NCBI GenBank assembly: GCA_900546675.1
Contig: URDQ01000007.1
Span: forward strand, 1 to 43,477
DNA from: an uncultured Porphyromonas sp.
GTDB lineage: Bacteria; Bacteroidota; Bacteroidia; Bacteroidales; Porphyromonadaceae
Length of the DNA: 43,477 bases
Direction: 5' to 3'
Position numbers and translations under genes: made by a program. Positions 1 to 8,230 of this stretch are shown one piece after another (position 1 is the first letter of the stretch; the number at the start of each line of letters is the position of its first letter). The notes under the pieces are model-generated. The model was given only the letters and a program-made list of their open reading frames with translations, searched no databases and had not been told where the DNA came from.

Positions 1-222
1 ATGAAGTTTTTTTCCTACATTTGTAAGTGTGTTGCACTTGACACTGGAATGTGCGGTTGCATTTACTAATTGAATATACGCTCCAATTTGCGAGAAATCT
101 CTAAATTGAAGTCTCTCGAGGCACTGTCAGGGCTAACTTTGGGGAGTCAAGCTGTCTTTGCGTTATCCCCTGATATGGAAGCTTATAGGTAGTGCGACTA
201 GGGCAGGGCTGTCTGTAAAAAG

Positions 223-395
223 GGAGATATCCACGTGGGGATTTCCTAATCTCCACGTGAAGAACAAAAAATCTCCACGTAGGGGAGAAATGAAACTTCG
301 GAGGAATCAAATGATATGTCCGAAGAATTTTTCCTCGCCTACGTGGAGAATAAAAAATAGCCACGTGGAGATTTGGCGTTTCCCACGTGGAGACG
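223..395 (-). repeat. CACGTG 22-bp unit array, copy A (inverted)
   Basis: Six palindromic cores (CACGTG, or CACGTA/TACGTG) are centred at 234.5, 256.5, 278.5, 342.5, 364.5 and 386.5. The spacing is therefore 22, 22, 64, 22, 22 bp. The 64-bp centre holds CTTCGGAGG at 296-304, the reverse complement of the CCTCCGAAG cores in the other two copies, so this copy lies in the opposite orientation. Where the second central core is expected (317-325) the sequence is TGTCCGAAG, a degenerate or inverted version. Copies B and C are at about 17226-17390 and 28097-28270. Confidence 0.9.
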
Positions 396-413
396 ATGCA
401 AAAGTCATTAGCG

Positions 414-431
414 TGTCACCCCTAGGTGACA
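414..431. promoter_or_regulatory. Inverted repeat upstream of dnaG promoter
   Basis: TGTCACC-CCTA-GGTGACA is a perfect 7-bp inverted repeat. A further GGTCAC lies at 440-445, so three GTCAC-type half-sites sit within 32 bp, about 45 bp before the dnaG promoter element. It could be an operator or a small hairpin. No regulator can be named from sequence alone. Confidence 0.35.
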
Positions 432-474
432 GAACAATCGGTCACTAGAGACGAAGGCTTTGATGTGAAATGAG

Positions 475-482
475 TACATTTG
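475..482 (+). promoter_or_regulatory. dnaG promoter -7 element
   Basis: TACATTTG fits the Bacteroidota housekeeping -7 consensus TAnnTTTG. Transcription would begin about 6-8 bases downstream, leaving a leader of roughly 15 bases before the ATG at 504. A good -33 TTG at standard spacing is not obvious. The element overlaps an upstream in-frame TTG at 480, which argues against that TTG as the start codon. Confidence 0.6.
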
Positions 483-503
483 CAGAGCAAGAGAAGTAGA
501 CAG

Positions 504-2534
504 ATGATTGATGAGCAGACCAAACAACTGATCATAGATACGGCACGCATTGATGATGTGGTGCAGGACTTCGTGCATCTACGGCGCAAGGGCTCGGGCT
601 TTGTGGGGCTGTGCCCATTTCACAAGGATCGTCACCCTTCCTTTATCGTCACTCCGTCCAAGAATATCTGCAAGTGCTTCGCTTGTGGCGCAGGTGGCAC
701 GCCAGTATCCTTCATTATGAAGATACAGAACTGCTCCTTCGTCGAGGCGCTCCGCTACCTCGCTCAGAAGTATAATATCCCCGTGCCAGAGCGGGAGATG
801 ACCGAGGAGGAGCAGGAGCGACAGAGTGAGCGTGAGGCGCTTTACCTCGCCAATGAGGTGGCAGCGAAGTTCTTTACTGAGCAGCTCCTCAGTAGCGAGG
901 AGGGATTGAATATAGCTCTGCCTTACTTCACGCAGCGTGGCGTCCGGTCGGAGGCGATACAGACCTTTGGGCTGGGCTACTCGCCTAATGATCGTCGTGC
1001 TCTAGCGAAGTATGTCGGGGCGCATGGCTATGATATGGAGAGCTTTGTGGCGACGGGTCTGCTCTACGCTTCGAATGAGGGTCGTCCGAGTGCTGACCGC
1101 TATCACGAGCGGGTTATCTTCCCCATATATAATGTAGGGGGAAGGGTCGTCGGCTTCGGCGGACGCACGATGCGCAAGGCGGACAAGATTGCCAAGTATA
1201 TCAATTCGCCCGAGAGCATCATCTACGACAAGAGCCGTGAGCTATATGGTCTCTATCAGGCGAAGCGTGCCATCTCTCGTCTAGATCAGAGTATCATCGT
1301 CGAGGGCTATCTCGATGTGATCGCTATGCACCAGGTAGGGATAGAAAATGTGGTGGCGACCTCGGGCACGGCACTCACGGAGAGTCAGATACAGCTCTTG
1401 CGACGCTTCTCACGTAATGTGCTGGTACTCTTCGATGGTGACGAGGCGGGTGTCAAAGCGGCACTGCGCTCGATCGATATGCTCCTCGGAGAGGGAATGC
1501 AGATCAAGCTCCTAGTGCTACCCGATGGAGAGGATCCCGATGAGTTTGTTTCTAAGCGTAGTCGCACAGAGGTGGAGGAGTACTTTGCTACGCATGCGCA
1601 GGACTTCCTCACCTTCAAATCTCAGCTCTACGCTCAGCAGATGGCGAGTGATCCGCAGCTCAAGACGCAGCTGATGCGAGACATCTTGCAGAGCATTGCT
1701 GCGATCCCCGACAGCCTCGAGCGGGTTGTCTACATACAGCAGATGTCTCAGATGTATGGCGTGGCGGAGGATCTACTCTTGCAGCAGATCAAGCAGGAGC
1801 GCTTTAGCCGTGGACGGGTCTATCAGTATGCTCCCCCAGCGGCAGCGACGACCGAAGAGCCTACTACCGAAGAAACCCCGCAAGAGGTCTCGCCCCTAGA
1901 TGCACCGATGAGCAATGAAGCCCTGGATCTGATCCGCCTAGTGGTACGCTATGGAGAGCGGCTGCTAAAGATCTCTGTGCAAGATGAGGAGGCGGGTGAG
2001 GGGGCAGAGCCTATGGTGATACAGGTTGCTGTGGCTAACTTTGTCTATCAGGAGCTCAAGCAAGACGATATAGTCATCGAGCACCCGCTCGTCAAGCGCA
2101 TTCTCAACGATAGCAACAAGATGATGCTGGAGGAACTGAGCGTTTCGGAAGATGGTAAGTCGAAGCACTCCTGTGGCTCCTTCCTTTGCAATTCGGAGAT
2201 CCCGCAGGTGGCAGCACTGGCGGTGGATCTCTACGCTACCCCATACCGGCTCTCTCGTAAGGCGCGCGAGGAGCTACAGATGTCAGATGACGAGGACGAA
2301 GAAGTCCCCGATGAGTGGGTGCGAGATATGACCTTTAAGGTGCTATACACCTACAAGTTAGCGTACGCTGAGGAGCGCTGTCAGCAGATCTCGCAGCAGA
2401 TACAGACGCTACGGCAGGAGCACCCAGAGGCGGACTACACGAGCTACCAGCCACTCCTCCAGGAGCTATCCACATGGCAGGAGATACGCCGGATGCTGGG
2501 GCAGTTTAGCGGTCAGCGTGTAGTCATTTCGTGA
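504..2534 (+). CDS. dnaG: DNA primase
   Basis: Synthesises the RNA primers for chromosome replication, working with DnaB helicase at the fork. The N-terminal CHC2 zinc finger is complete, with ligands C37, H40, C58 and C61. The catalytic core follows, with TOPRIM motifs VEGYLDV near residue 265 and FDGDEAG near 310 carrying the acidic metal-binding residues. The C-terminal third is poorly conserved and rich in acidic and Gln residues, as expected for the helicase-interaction region. At 676 residues it is typical of Bacteroidota DnaG. The ATG at 504 is preferred: an in-frame TTG at 480 lies inside the promoter octamer. holB follows 66 bp downstream on the same strand. Confidence 0.96.
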   Translation: MIDEQTKQLIIDTARIDDVVQDFVHLRRKGSGFVGLCPFHKDRHPSFIVTPSKNICKCFACGAGGTPVSFIMKIQNCSFVEALRYLAQKYNIPVPEREMTEEEQERQSEREALYLANEVAAKFFTEQLLSSEEGLNIALPYFTQRGVRSEAIQTFGLGYSPNDRRALAKYVGAHGYDMESFVATGLLYASNEGRPSADRYHERVIFPIYNVGGRVVGFGGRTMRKADKIAKYINSPESIIYDKSRELYGLYQAKRAISRLDQSIIVEGYLDVIAMHQVGIENVVATSGTALTESQIQLLRRFSRNVLVLFDGDEAGVKAALRSIDMLLGEGMQIKLLVLPDGEDPDEFVSKRSRTEVEEYFATHAQDFLTFKSQLYAQQMASDPQLKTQLMRDILQSIAAIPDSLERVVYIQQMSQMYGVAEDLLLQQIKQERFSRGRVYQYAPPAAATTEEPTTEETPQEVSPLDAPMSNEALDLIRLVVRYGERLLKISVQDEEAGEGAEPMVIQVAVANFVYQELKQDDIVIEHPLVKRILNDSNKMMLEELSVSEDGKSKHSCGSFLCNSEIPQVAALAVDLYATPYRLSRKAREELQMSDDEDEEVPDEWVRDMTFKVLYTYKLAYAEERCQQISQQIQTLRQEHPEADYTSYQPLLQELSTWQEIRRMLGQFSGQRVVIS

Positions 2535-2600
2535 GCTGAGGAGTGTACATCGAGAAGTCTCCGTTAACCCTTTTACCAATCTAGAGAAGAAAGCGCAGTC

Positions 2601-3689
2601 ATGCAGTTTGCCGATATATATGGATACCGAGCCCTCAAGCAGCAGTTCGTCCACCTAACCCGATCGGGCCAGATGCCCCACGCGGTGCTAATGGAGATAC
2701 AGGAGGGTTACCCAGGGCTTCACTTAGCGTGGGCCTGGGCGCAGTACATACAGTGTCAGTCTCCTACGGACGAGGACTCCTGTGGTGTGTGCGCTTCCTG
2801 CAAGAAGGTCGCAGCCAGTGCGCACCCCGATGTCATCTTCGTCTATCCCGTGATCAAAGCAGCACAAGACGAGACGCCCACGGAGCGCTACTTCGACGAG
2901 TGGCGCATGCTCCTCGAGCGGTCTCCCTATATCACCGATCAGGACTGGCTCGAGGTGCTAGAGGCGGGCAATAGTCAGCCAGTCATCTACGTAAATGAGA
3001 TCAATAGTCTCCTGTCTCGTCTCTCCGTCACAACCACCGAAGGGGGCTGGCGCACGATCATCATCTACCAACCTGAGCGCATGAACGATGCTGCTGCCAA
3101 TAAGCTCCTCAAGTCGCTCGAAGAGCCTCCCGCAGAGACGCTCTTTATCCTGGTGTCGGCACATTCGGATCGTCTCCTCGATACGATCCTGAGCCGTGTG
3201 CAGCGCTTCGAGCTACCCCCGATGACGGAGGAGGAGATGAGAGAGGCACTGACAGCGCTACACCCCGAGCTGGCGACTGACGCCCTTGAGGCGATGATCC
3301 CCCTAGTGGACGGCAATCTGAGCGATGCGCTACGGCTACTCGACAGCTCCGCTTCGCAAGACAAATTACAAGAACTGGCGCAGCAGTGGTACGATGCGAC
3401 CTTACGAGCCGACATCTTGCGTCTGAAGCTGCTCAGTGAGGAGGTAGACAAGACAGGTCGTGAGGGAGCGGTAGCCTTTCTCAAACTATTGATGCAGCTG
3501 ATGGGGCAACAGTGGCACCGTGCGCTCCGTGGCGAAGCGCATGTCGGAGAGCTACGGGTCAACAATAAGGCGATGGGTGCTTGCTACCGGCTCCTCGAGG
3601 AAGCGATGCGAGAGATTCGTGGCAACGTGCTGACGAAGATGGTGCTCTTCGACACGTTCCTGCGTATGCTGCTTGCCTTGCGCAATTAG
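2601..3689 (+). CDS. holB: DNA polymerase III subunit delta' (clamp loader)
   Basis: Predicted delta' subunit of the clamp loader that places the beta clamp on DNA. The N-terminal AAA+ domain contains a four-cysteine zinc module (C..CGVCASC, near residues 51-67), the sensor-like stretch NKLLKSLEEPP near 170 and a SRVQRF motif near 200. The P-loop position is degenerate (EGYPGLH), as expected of delta', which does not hydrolyse ATP. The 362-residue length fits the family. It follows dnaG by 66 bp, making a replication gene pair. The C-terminal collar region is poorly conserved, so family assignment rests on the first 220 residues. Confidence 0.93.
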   Translation: MQFADIYGYRALKQQFVHLTRSGQMPHAVLMEIQEGYPGLHLAWAWAQYIQCQSPTDEDSCGVCASCKKVAASAHPDVIFVYPVIKAAQDETPTERYFDEWRMLLERSPYITDQDWLEVLEAGNSQPVIYVNEINSLLSRLSVTTTEGGWRTIIIYQPERMNDAAANKLLKSLEEPPAETLFILVSAHSDRLLDTILSRVQRFELPPMTEEEMREALTALHPELATDALEAMIPLVDGNLSDALRLLDSSASQDKLQELAQQWYDATLRADILRLKLLSEEVDKTGREGAVAFLKLLMQLMGQQWHRALRGEAHVGELRVNNKAMGACYRLLEEAMREIRGNVLTKMVLFDTFLRMLLALRN

Positions 3690-3702
3690 TCTCTGGGTGA
3701 AA

Positions 3703-4719
3703 ATGTCGGAGCAGACGCTACGCCACCAAGGGCTAGACCTCTTACGGTTTCTCTCGGTCGTGATGGTGATTGGTATCCACACGGCTGGGGGCTACTTTAT
3801 GGGAGGGGCTTCGCTGTCAGAGCGTTGGCAGGCTGCTCCGTGGTACATGCTTTCGGTGGGTGCGGTGCCGCTCTTTGTGATGCTGAGTGGCGCCTTTATG
3901 CTGTCACCTGAGCGGCAGATCGGGAGCTTGGCACACTTCTACAAGCGTAGCGTAGGGCGCAAGATCCTCTTGCCACTACTCGTCTGGTCGGTGGGCTACT
4001 ACTTCTGGCACTGTGCGAAGGAGCAGGCGTGGCTTGCCTTCCAATGGTATCACTTGTGGTACCTTGTGATGCTGGCAGGACTCTACGTGATGACTCCTAT
4101 GCTACGCTGGCTCTGTGAGCGGATCGAGCGTAGCGATAGCCCTACCTATGGGGGAAGTCGAGGATTACTGATCCTGAATCTCGGGAGCTATCTCGTAGCA
4201 CTCACTGTAGACATCTACTACCGCTCGTACGGCATTCAGCAGATCTGCCTGCTCTGGTGGGTGCAGTACCTCCCTTACTACCTAGCGGGCTATCTGATCT
4301 CTCGCACCATTAGTCGGTTGCCAGGCAAAGGGTGGCTCCTGACGCTATTCATCGGTAGTATGCTACTGCACGGAGCGCTACTCATTTATGTGCCTTACCA
4401 ACTGTTAGGGCGGGTGGGCGTCAACTTCCAGCTTTTGGTTGTTCTCAAGGTGGTCTCGCTCTTCGCCCTCTGCTACCGATGGCGCCCCACGGCACGACTC
4501 CTTGTCTCGGCAAGTAGGCTCTATCCCTATGTGATGGGGGTCTACCTGGTACACTTTGCGGTGCTACAGGTAGTCTTCAAGCTCTTCGAGCTATTCCTGC
4601 CCACACTGACCGCTTGCCCTGCCGTAAGCATCCCGCTGCGCATCCTCCTCATAGCACTTATCTCACTAGGGGTCACCGCTTTGATCCGCAAGGTGCCACT
4701 ACTACGATCACTGGTCTAG
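3703..4719 (+). CDS. Acyltransferase 3 family membrane protein
   Basis: Integral inner-membrane protein with about ten hydrophobic segments. The N-terminal stretch LDLLRFLSVVMVIGIHTAGG is the family signature, including the conserved His. Members transfer acetyl or other acyl groups to surface polysaccharides, lipid A or peptidoglycan; the substrate cannot be told from sequence. The ATG at 3703 (MSEQTLRHQG) is chosen because an upstream in-frame ATG at 3673 would overlap the end of holB and add a non-conserved leader. It lies 13 bp after holB and is probably co-transcribed with it. No terminator is evident before the ribE promoter. Confidence 0.85.
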   Translation: MSEQTLRHQGLDLLRFLSVVMVIGIHTAGGYFMGGASLSERWQAAPWYMLSVGAVPLFVMLSGAFMLSPERQIGSLAHFYKRSVGRKILLPLLVWSVGYYFWHCAKEQAWLAFQWYHLWYLVMLAGLYVMTPMLRWLCERIERSDSPTYGGSRGLLILNLGSYLVALTVDIYYRSYGIQQICLLWWVQYLPYYLAGYLISRTISRLPGKGWLLTLFIGSMLLHGALLIYVPYQLLGRVGVNFQLLVVLKVVSLFALCYRWRPTARLLVSASRLYPYVMGVYLVHFAVLQVVFKLFELFLPTLTACPAVSIPLRILLIALISLGVTALIRKVPLLRSLV

Positions 4720-4752
4720 AGGAAAAGCCTTTACAAGACAGCAATGATTTCG

Positions 4753-4760
4753 TATCTTTG
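4753..4760 (+). promoter_or_regulatory. ribE promoter -7 element
   Basis: TATCTTTG matches TAnnTTTG. It lies 37 bp before the riboflavin synthase ATG, in the 78-bp gap after the acyltransferase gene. No FMN riboswitch-like structure fits in so short a leader. Confidence 0.7.
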
Positions 4761-4797
4761 CGAAGTAACCAATCAATAGAGCAAACCGAATAGATAT

Positions 4798-5400
4798 ATG
4801 TTTAGTGGAATAGTAGAAGGTATGGCGCAGGTGCGCCGTCTAACCCGCGAAGGAAGCAACCTGCACATCACACTCGCCTGCGACTTTGCCGCAGAGCTAC
4901 AGATAGATCAGAGCATCGCACATAATGGCGTCTGCCTCACCGTCGTCTCGCTCGAGGAGGGGGGCTACACGGTGACTGCCATTCAGGAGACACTCGACCG
5001 CAGCAACCTAGGCCTCCTACAGGTGGGCGACTATGTCAACGTGGAGCGCAGTATGATGCTCGGTGGTCGTCTGGACGGTCATATTGTGCAGGGACATGTG
5101 GATCAGACGGCTCGCTGTACGGCCATTCGTGAGATGGAGGGCAGTCACTACTTTACCTTTGTCTATGAGGTGGATCGTGAGATGATGCGCCAGGGCTATA
5201 TGACGGTCGAGAAGGGCTCCGTGACGGTCAACGGCGTGAGCCTCACCGTCTGCAATTCGCAGGAAAACTCTTTTGAGGTGGCGATCATCCCCTACACACT
5301 GGAGCATACGAACTTTGGTCACTTTAAGGTGGGGAGCGTGGTCAACCTCGAGTTTGACATCTTAGGTAAGTATATCGCACGCCTACGTTCGTTTGACTAA
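4798..5400 (+). CDS. ribE: Riboflavin synthase, alpha subunit
   Basis: Catalyses the last step of riboflavin synthesis: dismutation of two 6,7-dimethyl-8-ribityllumazine molecules. The 200-residue protein is the expected tandem of two lumazine-binding domains (about 1-97 and 98-195). The start MFSGIVEG is the family signature. Domain repeats are visible in NGVCLTVVS against NGVSLTVCN and in DYVNVERSM against SVVNLEFD. It has its own promoter and is followed after 12 bp by a nitroreductase-family gene, which itself would bind FMN. The other rib genes are not in the window. Confidence 0.96.
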   Translation: MFSGIVEGMAQVRRLTREGSNLHITLACDFAAELQIDQSIAHNGVCLTVVSLEEGGYTVTAIQETLDRSNLGLLQVGDYVNVERSMMLGGRLDGHIVQGHVDQTARCTAIREMEGSHYFTFVYEVDREMMRQGYMTVEKGSVTVNGVSLTVCNSQENSFEVAIIPYTLEHTNFGHFKVGSVVNLEFDILGKYIARLRSFD

Positions 5401-5412
5401 ATCCTTGTAGTT

Positions 5413-5961
5413 ATGAAACCTGAAGATCTATACGCTCTCTATCGGGAGCGTCAGAGCGATCGCAGATTTGCCGACCGTCCTGTACCGCAGGAGGTGCTGG
5501 AGCGCATCCTGCACAATGCCCTGCTGGCACCCTCAGCAACCAATCAGCAACCCTGGAGTATCGTAGCGGTCTCTGAGCCAGAAGTTGCGCAGCGTGTAGG
5601 ACAAGCGGTCATCAAGGGGGTAACAAATATGAATAAGTTTGCCCTCGAGGCGCCCGTACACTTACTGATCGTAGCGGAGCGTGGGCGCTGGGTAGCCCGT
5701 ATGGGTAGCCGCGTGATGAAGGTGGACTATCGCCCCATAGACCTAGGTATCCTCGTGGCACACATCGTCCTCGCAGCTCAGGCGGAGGGTGTCGGGAGCT
5801 GCATACTCGGCTGGATCAACGATGCCGCCGTGCGCAAGGAGCTGGGCATACCAGATAAGCGTCAGGTGGTTCTAGACATCCTCATTGGCTACTCGGAGCA
5901 GCCGACCCGTGAGAAGAAGCGCAAGAGTCCCGAGGAGGTGATCCACTGGAACAAGTGGTGA
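5413..5961 (+). CDS. Nitroreductase family FMN-dependent oxidoreductase
   Basis: Predicted cytoplasmic FMN enzyme using NAD(P)H. Family features are the N-terminal RQSDRRFADRPV, where arginines contact the FMN phosphate, SATNQQPW near residue 42, and GVGSCILGWIND near residue 128. At 182 residues it is one of the short members. The real substrate is not predictable; family members reduce nitro compounds, quinones or enones. It sits 12 bp behind riboflavin synthase, so the two are probably co-transcribed, linking flavin supply and a flavoenzyme. The unit ends before a hairpin at 6044-6081. Confidence 0.9.
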   Translation: MKPEDLYALYRERQSDRRFADRPVPQEVLERILHNALLAPSATNQQPWSIVAVSEPEVAQRVGQAVIKGVTNMNKFALEAPVHLLIVAERGRWVARMGSRVMKVDYRPIDLGILVAHIVLAAQAEGVGSCILGWINDAAVRKELGIPDKRQVVLDILIGYSEQPTREKKRKSPEEVIHWNKW

Positions 5962-6034
5962 AGCCCCTCAACGCTACAAATCTTACGAGTGACAACCTAT
6001 ACGGACACACGACTCAATGATACGAAATATTGGG

Positions 6035-6081
6035 ACAAAAAGAGAGAGAGTCTCTATCGCTGTAGCGGTAGAGACTCTCTC
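6035..6081 (-). terminator. Strong hairpin terminator, convergent genes
   Basis: Arms 6044-6060 and 6065-6081 pair over 17 bp with one wobble and a 4-base loop. On the minus strand the hairpin is followed by TTTTTGTCCC, so it mainly terminates the dsbD operon; the plus-strand tail (CTTTAAGG) is weaker. The core CTATCGC..GCGGTAG recurs in the tRNA-Val terminator at 17622-17660. Confidence 0.85.
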
Positions 6082-6111
6082 CTTTAAGGGACTATTTGTT
6101 AGAGGGAGTGG

Positions 6112-8193
6112 TTACTTTGCCAGCTCCATCTGACGCTTCTCGTACTCCTTGAGACCACCCTTGAGGAAGTCGATATAGTTGCTGATATTGGTATCATGGG
6201 CATACGATGCACTCAGCGGGTTGCCCGCAGGATCGATGGCGATGTAGTAAGGCTGTGCATTGGCGGCAAACTTACTTCGCTGTAGGTAGCTCCACTTATC
6301 ACCGATGGTGCGGAGCTTTTTGACAGAGCCGTTTTCCTCTACCTCAATGACGTTAGGTAGAGCGGTCTTGTCATCGACCATGAGGGTGATCAGGATATAG
6401 TCGTCCTCGAGAAGCCCCTTGACGGTTGGGTCGATCCAGACGGAGTTCTCCATCTCACGGCAGTTGACACAGCCATAGCCTGAGAAGTCTAGTAGGACAG
6501 GCTTGCCCGTCTCCTGAGCATAGCGCATACCGGCGTCGAAGTCGTCAAACTTAGCATGAACCTCACCATCATACAGATTGAAGTCCTGCGTATAGAGTGG
6601 TGGAGCAAAGGCGGTGATAGCCCTGAGCGGAGCGCCCCACAGACCTGGAATCATATAAACAGAGAAGGCGAGGGAGATGATTGCCATAAAGAGTCGAGAG
6701 ACACTAATCTTCTCCAGTGGTGTGTCGTGCGGCAGACGGATTTTGCCCAGGAGGTAGAAGCCTAGCAGTGCGAAGATGATGATCCAGAGTGCGAGGAAGG
6801 TCTCACGATCTAGGATGCCCCATCCGTAAGCGAGGTCGGCAACGGAGAGGAACTTGAGCGAGAGCGCCAGCTCGAGGAAGCCGAGGACTACCTTGACAGA
6901 GTTGAGCCAGCCACCACTCTTTGGCATACTCTGGAGCATATTGGGGAAGATGGCGAAGAGCGAGAAGGGTAGTGCTAGTGCTAGTGCGAAGCCGATCATG
7001 CCGATAGCTGGAGCGACGATCTCGCCTGAGGTACCAGCCTGTACGAGGAGGGTACCGATGATAGGACCTGTACAAGAGAAGGAGACGAGTACGAGGGTAA
7101 ACGCCATAAAGAAGATGGAGAGTAGACCCGTGGTGCTGTCTGCCTTGGAGTCCATCTTGTTGGTCCACTTAGCTGGTAGAACTAGGTCGAAGGCTCCAAA
7201 GAAGGAGACTGCAAAGAGAACTAGTATGAGGAAGAAGATGATGTTAAAGACCGCATTGGTCGCTAGGTTGTTCAAGGCACTAGCACCAAAGATAGCGGTG
7301 ATGATGAGTCCTAGAGCTACATAGATGACTATGATAGATAGTCCGTAGATCATAGCATCTCGTATAGCAGCCTTGCGAGACTTGGTGCGCTTGAGGAAGA
7401 AGCTCACGGTCATCGGAATCATAGGCCATACGCAAGGAGTGATGAGAGCAATGAGACCTCCGAGGAAGCCGTAGATAAAGATGTACAGAAGACCAGCGGT
7501 AGACTGCTTTTGGTTGCGGTCACCATACGCTTTGAGCTGGTCTACGACAGGCACCCAGTAGTTTGCCTCAGAGAAGCTTGCTGAGGTCGTAGCAGTGGAG
7601 AGCGAGTCCGTAGCTGCGAGCTGTGCCGTCTCAGTGCTGTCGGTCTCAGCCTCTGCAGTGGACTCCTCGGTGGCCGTCGCTGAAGGCTCGCTTGCTACAA
7701 CAGCTAGCATCGCCTTGGAGAGCTGCTTGGAGCTAAAGCTAAAGTCGTACTCTACCTGCACGCAGTTGTCTTGGCAGGCTTGTCCCTTGAGGTAGCCCTC
7801 ATAGACGAACGCCTTGGGGTCGGTAATCTCTAGTTGCTGAGAGAAAGTAACGGTTCCCGCAAACTCTCTGACCTCTACTTCGAAGATATCGTCGATGTAG
7901 CTCTCGGGTTGTTTGTCTGCCTTAAAGCCCCCGAGCGCTTTTGCTCCGACTAGCTTGTCGGTGTGAAACACGAGTGGTACGGGTCCTCCTTTGGGGAGGT
8001 TCTGATCGTAAAGGTGCCAGCCGTCCATGATGCGAGCTGTGATGGATACGGTCGCTATCTGCTTACCATCATCGGTAATCTTGTGAGAAAACTTGACGGG
8101 GTTGATCATTCCCCCCATCTGCGCTGTAAGATTGGGCGCTGAGGAGAAGAGAATGCTAAAGAGTAGGAATATATACGCTATGCGCTGCTTCAT
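6112..8193 (-). CDS. dsbD: Thiol:disulfide interchange protein DsbD
   Basis: Carries electrons from cytoplasmic thioredoxin across the inner membrane to periplasmic thiol proteins. A signal peptide (residues 1-24) is followed by a periplasmic N-terminal domain with a cysteine pair in QACQDNC. After an acidic Ser/Thr-rich linker comes an eight-segment membrane core with the redox motifs TPCVWPM and FSCTGP. The C-terminal thioredoxin domain has CVNC at residues 575-578. All three redox pairs are present. The length, 693 residues, is larger than E. coli DsbD, mainly through the linker. It is the last gene of a probable four-gene minus-strand operon and is 37 bp from the gene before it. Confidence 0.95.
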   Translation of the reverse strand: MKQRIAYIFLLFSILFSSAPNLTAQMGGMINPVKFSHKITDDGKQIATVSITARIMDGWHLYDQNLPKGGPVPLVFHTDKLVGAKALGGFKADKQPESYIDDIFEVEVREFAGTVTFSQQLEITDPKAFVYEGYLKGQACQDNCVQVEYDFSFSSKQLSKAMLAVVASEPSATATEESTAEAETDSTETAQLAATDSLSTATTSASFSEANYWVPVVDQLKAYGDRNQKQSTAGLLYIFIYGFLGGLIALITPCVWPMIPMTVSFFLKRTKSRKAAIRDAMIYGLSIIVIYVALGLIITAIFGASALNNLATNAVFNIIFFLILVLFAVSFFGAFDLVLPAKWTNKMDSKADSTTGLLSIFFMAFTLVLVSFSCTGPIIGTLLVQAGTSGEIVAPAIGMIGFALALALPFSLFAIFPNMLQSMPKSGGWLNSVKVVLGFLELALSLKFLSVADLAYGWGILDRETFLALWIIIFALLGFYLLGKIRLPHDTPLEKISVSRLFMAIISLAFSVYMIPGLWGAPLRAITAFAPPLYTQDFNLYDGEVHAKFDDFDAGMRYAQETGKPVLLDFSGYGCVNCREMENSVWIDPTVKGLLEDDYILITLMVDDKTALPNVIEVEENGSVKKLRTIGDKWSYLQRSKFAANAQPYYIAIDPAGNPLSASYAHDTNISNYIDFLKGGLKEYEKRQMELAK

Positions 8194-8230
8194 AATTTAT
8201 TCGGAGTGATATTAGTAGTGTTACTGCTTG

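Larger units (their letters stand above)
1..503. other. Gene-free leader region upstream of dnaG
   Basis: No convincing gene is visible; the short open frames here have no recognisable protein content and run through repeat DNA. The stretch holds a TACATTTG promoter-like octamer at 16-23, some nested complementary segments at about 120-200, a CACGTG-unit repeat array at about 223-395, an inverted repeat TGTCACC/GGTGACA at 414-431 and the dnaG promoter at 475-482. Confidence 0.7.

Noticed and set aside
223..395. CRISPR array made of the CACGTG repeats
   Set aside because: The repeated part is only about 6-10 bp with 12-16 bp between units, spacers are similar between copies, and no cas gene is near. 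It is a minisatellite-like array, not CRISPR.
158..448. Open frame of 96 codons running through repeat copy A
   Set aside because: It is low in normal codon use, encodes the repeat as protein and has no recognisable domain or promoter.
480..503. TTG start codon for primase at 480
   Set aside because: It lies inside the TACATTTG promoter octamer, so the mRNA would start after it; ATG 504 fits.
3065..3565. 166-codon minus-strand frame opposite holB
   Set aside because: Ser/Arg-rich translation typical of a shadow of a real gene; holB on the plus strand explains the region.
4719..4797. FMN riboswitch before riboflavin synthase
   Set aside because: Only about 30 bases lie between the promoter and start codon, too short for the RFN element, and no conserved helices were seen.
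6112..8193. Frameshift or loss in dsbD because it is long
   Set aside because: The frame is continuous, all three cysteine pairs are present and the extra length is in a Ser/Thr/Glu linker.
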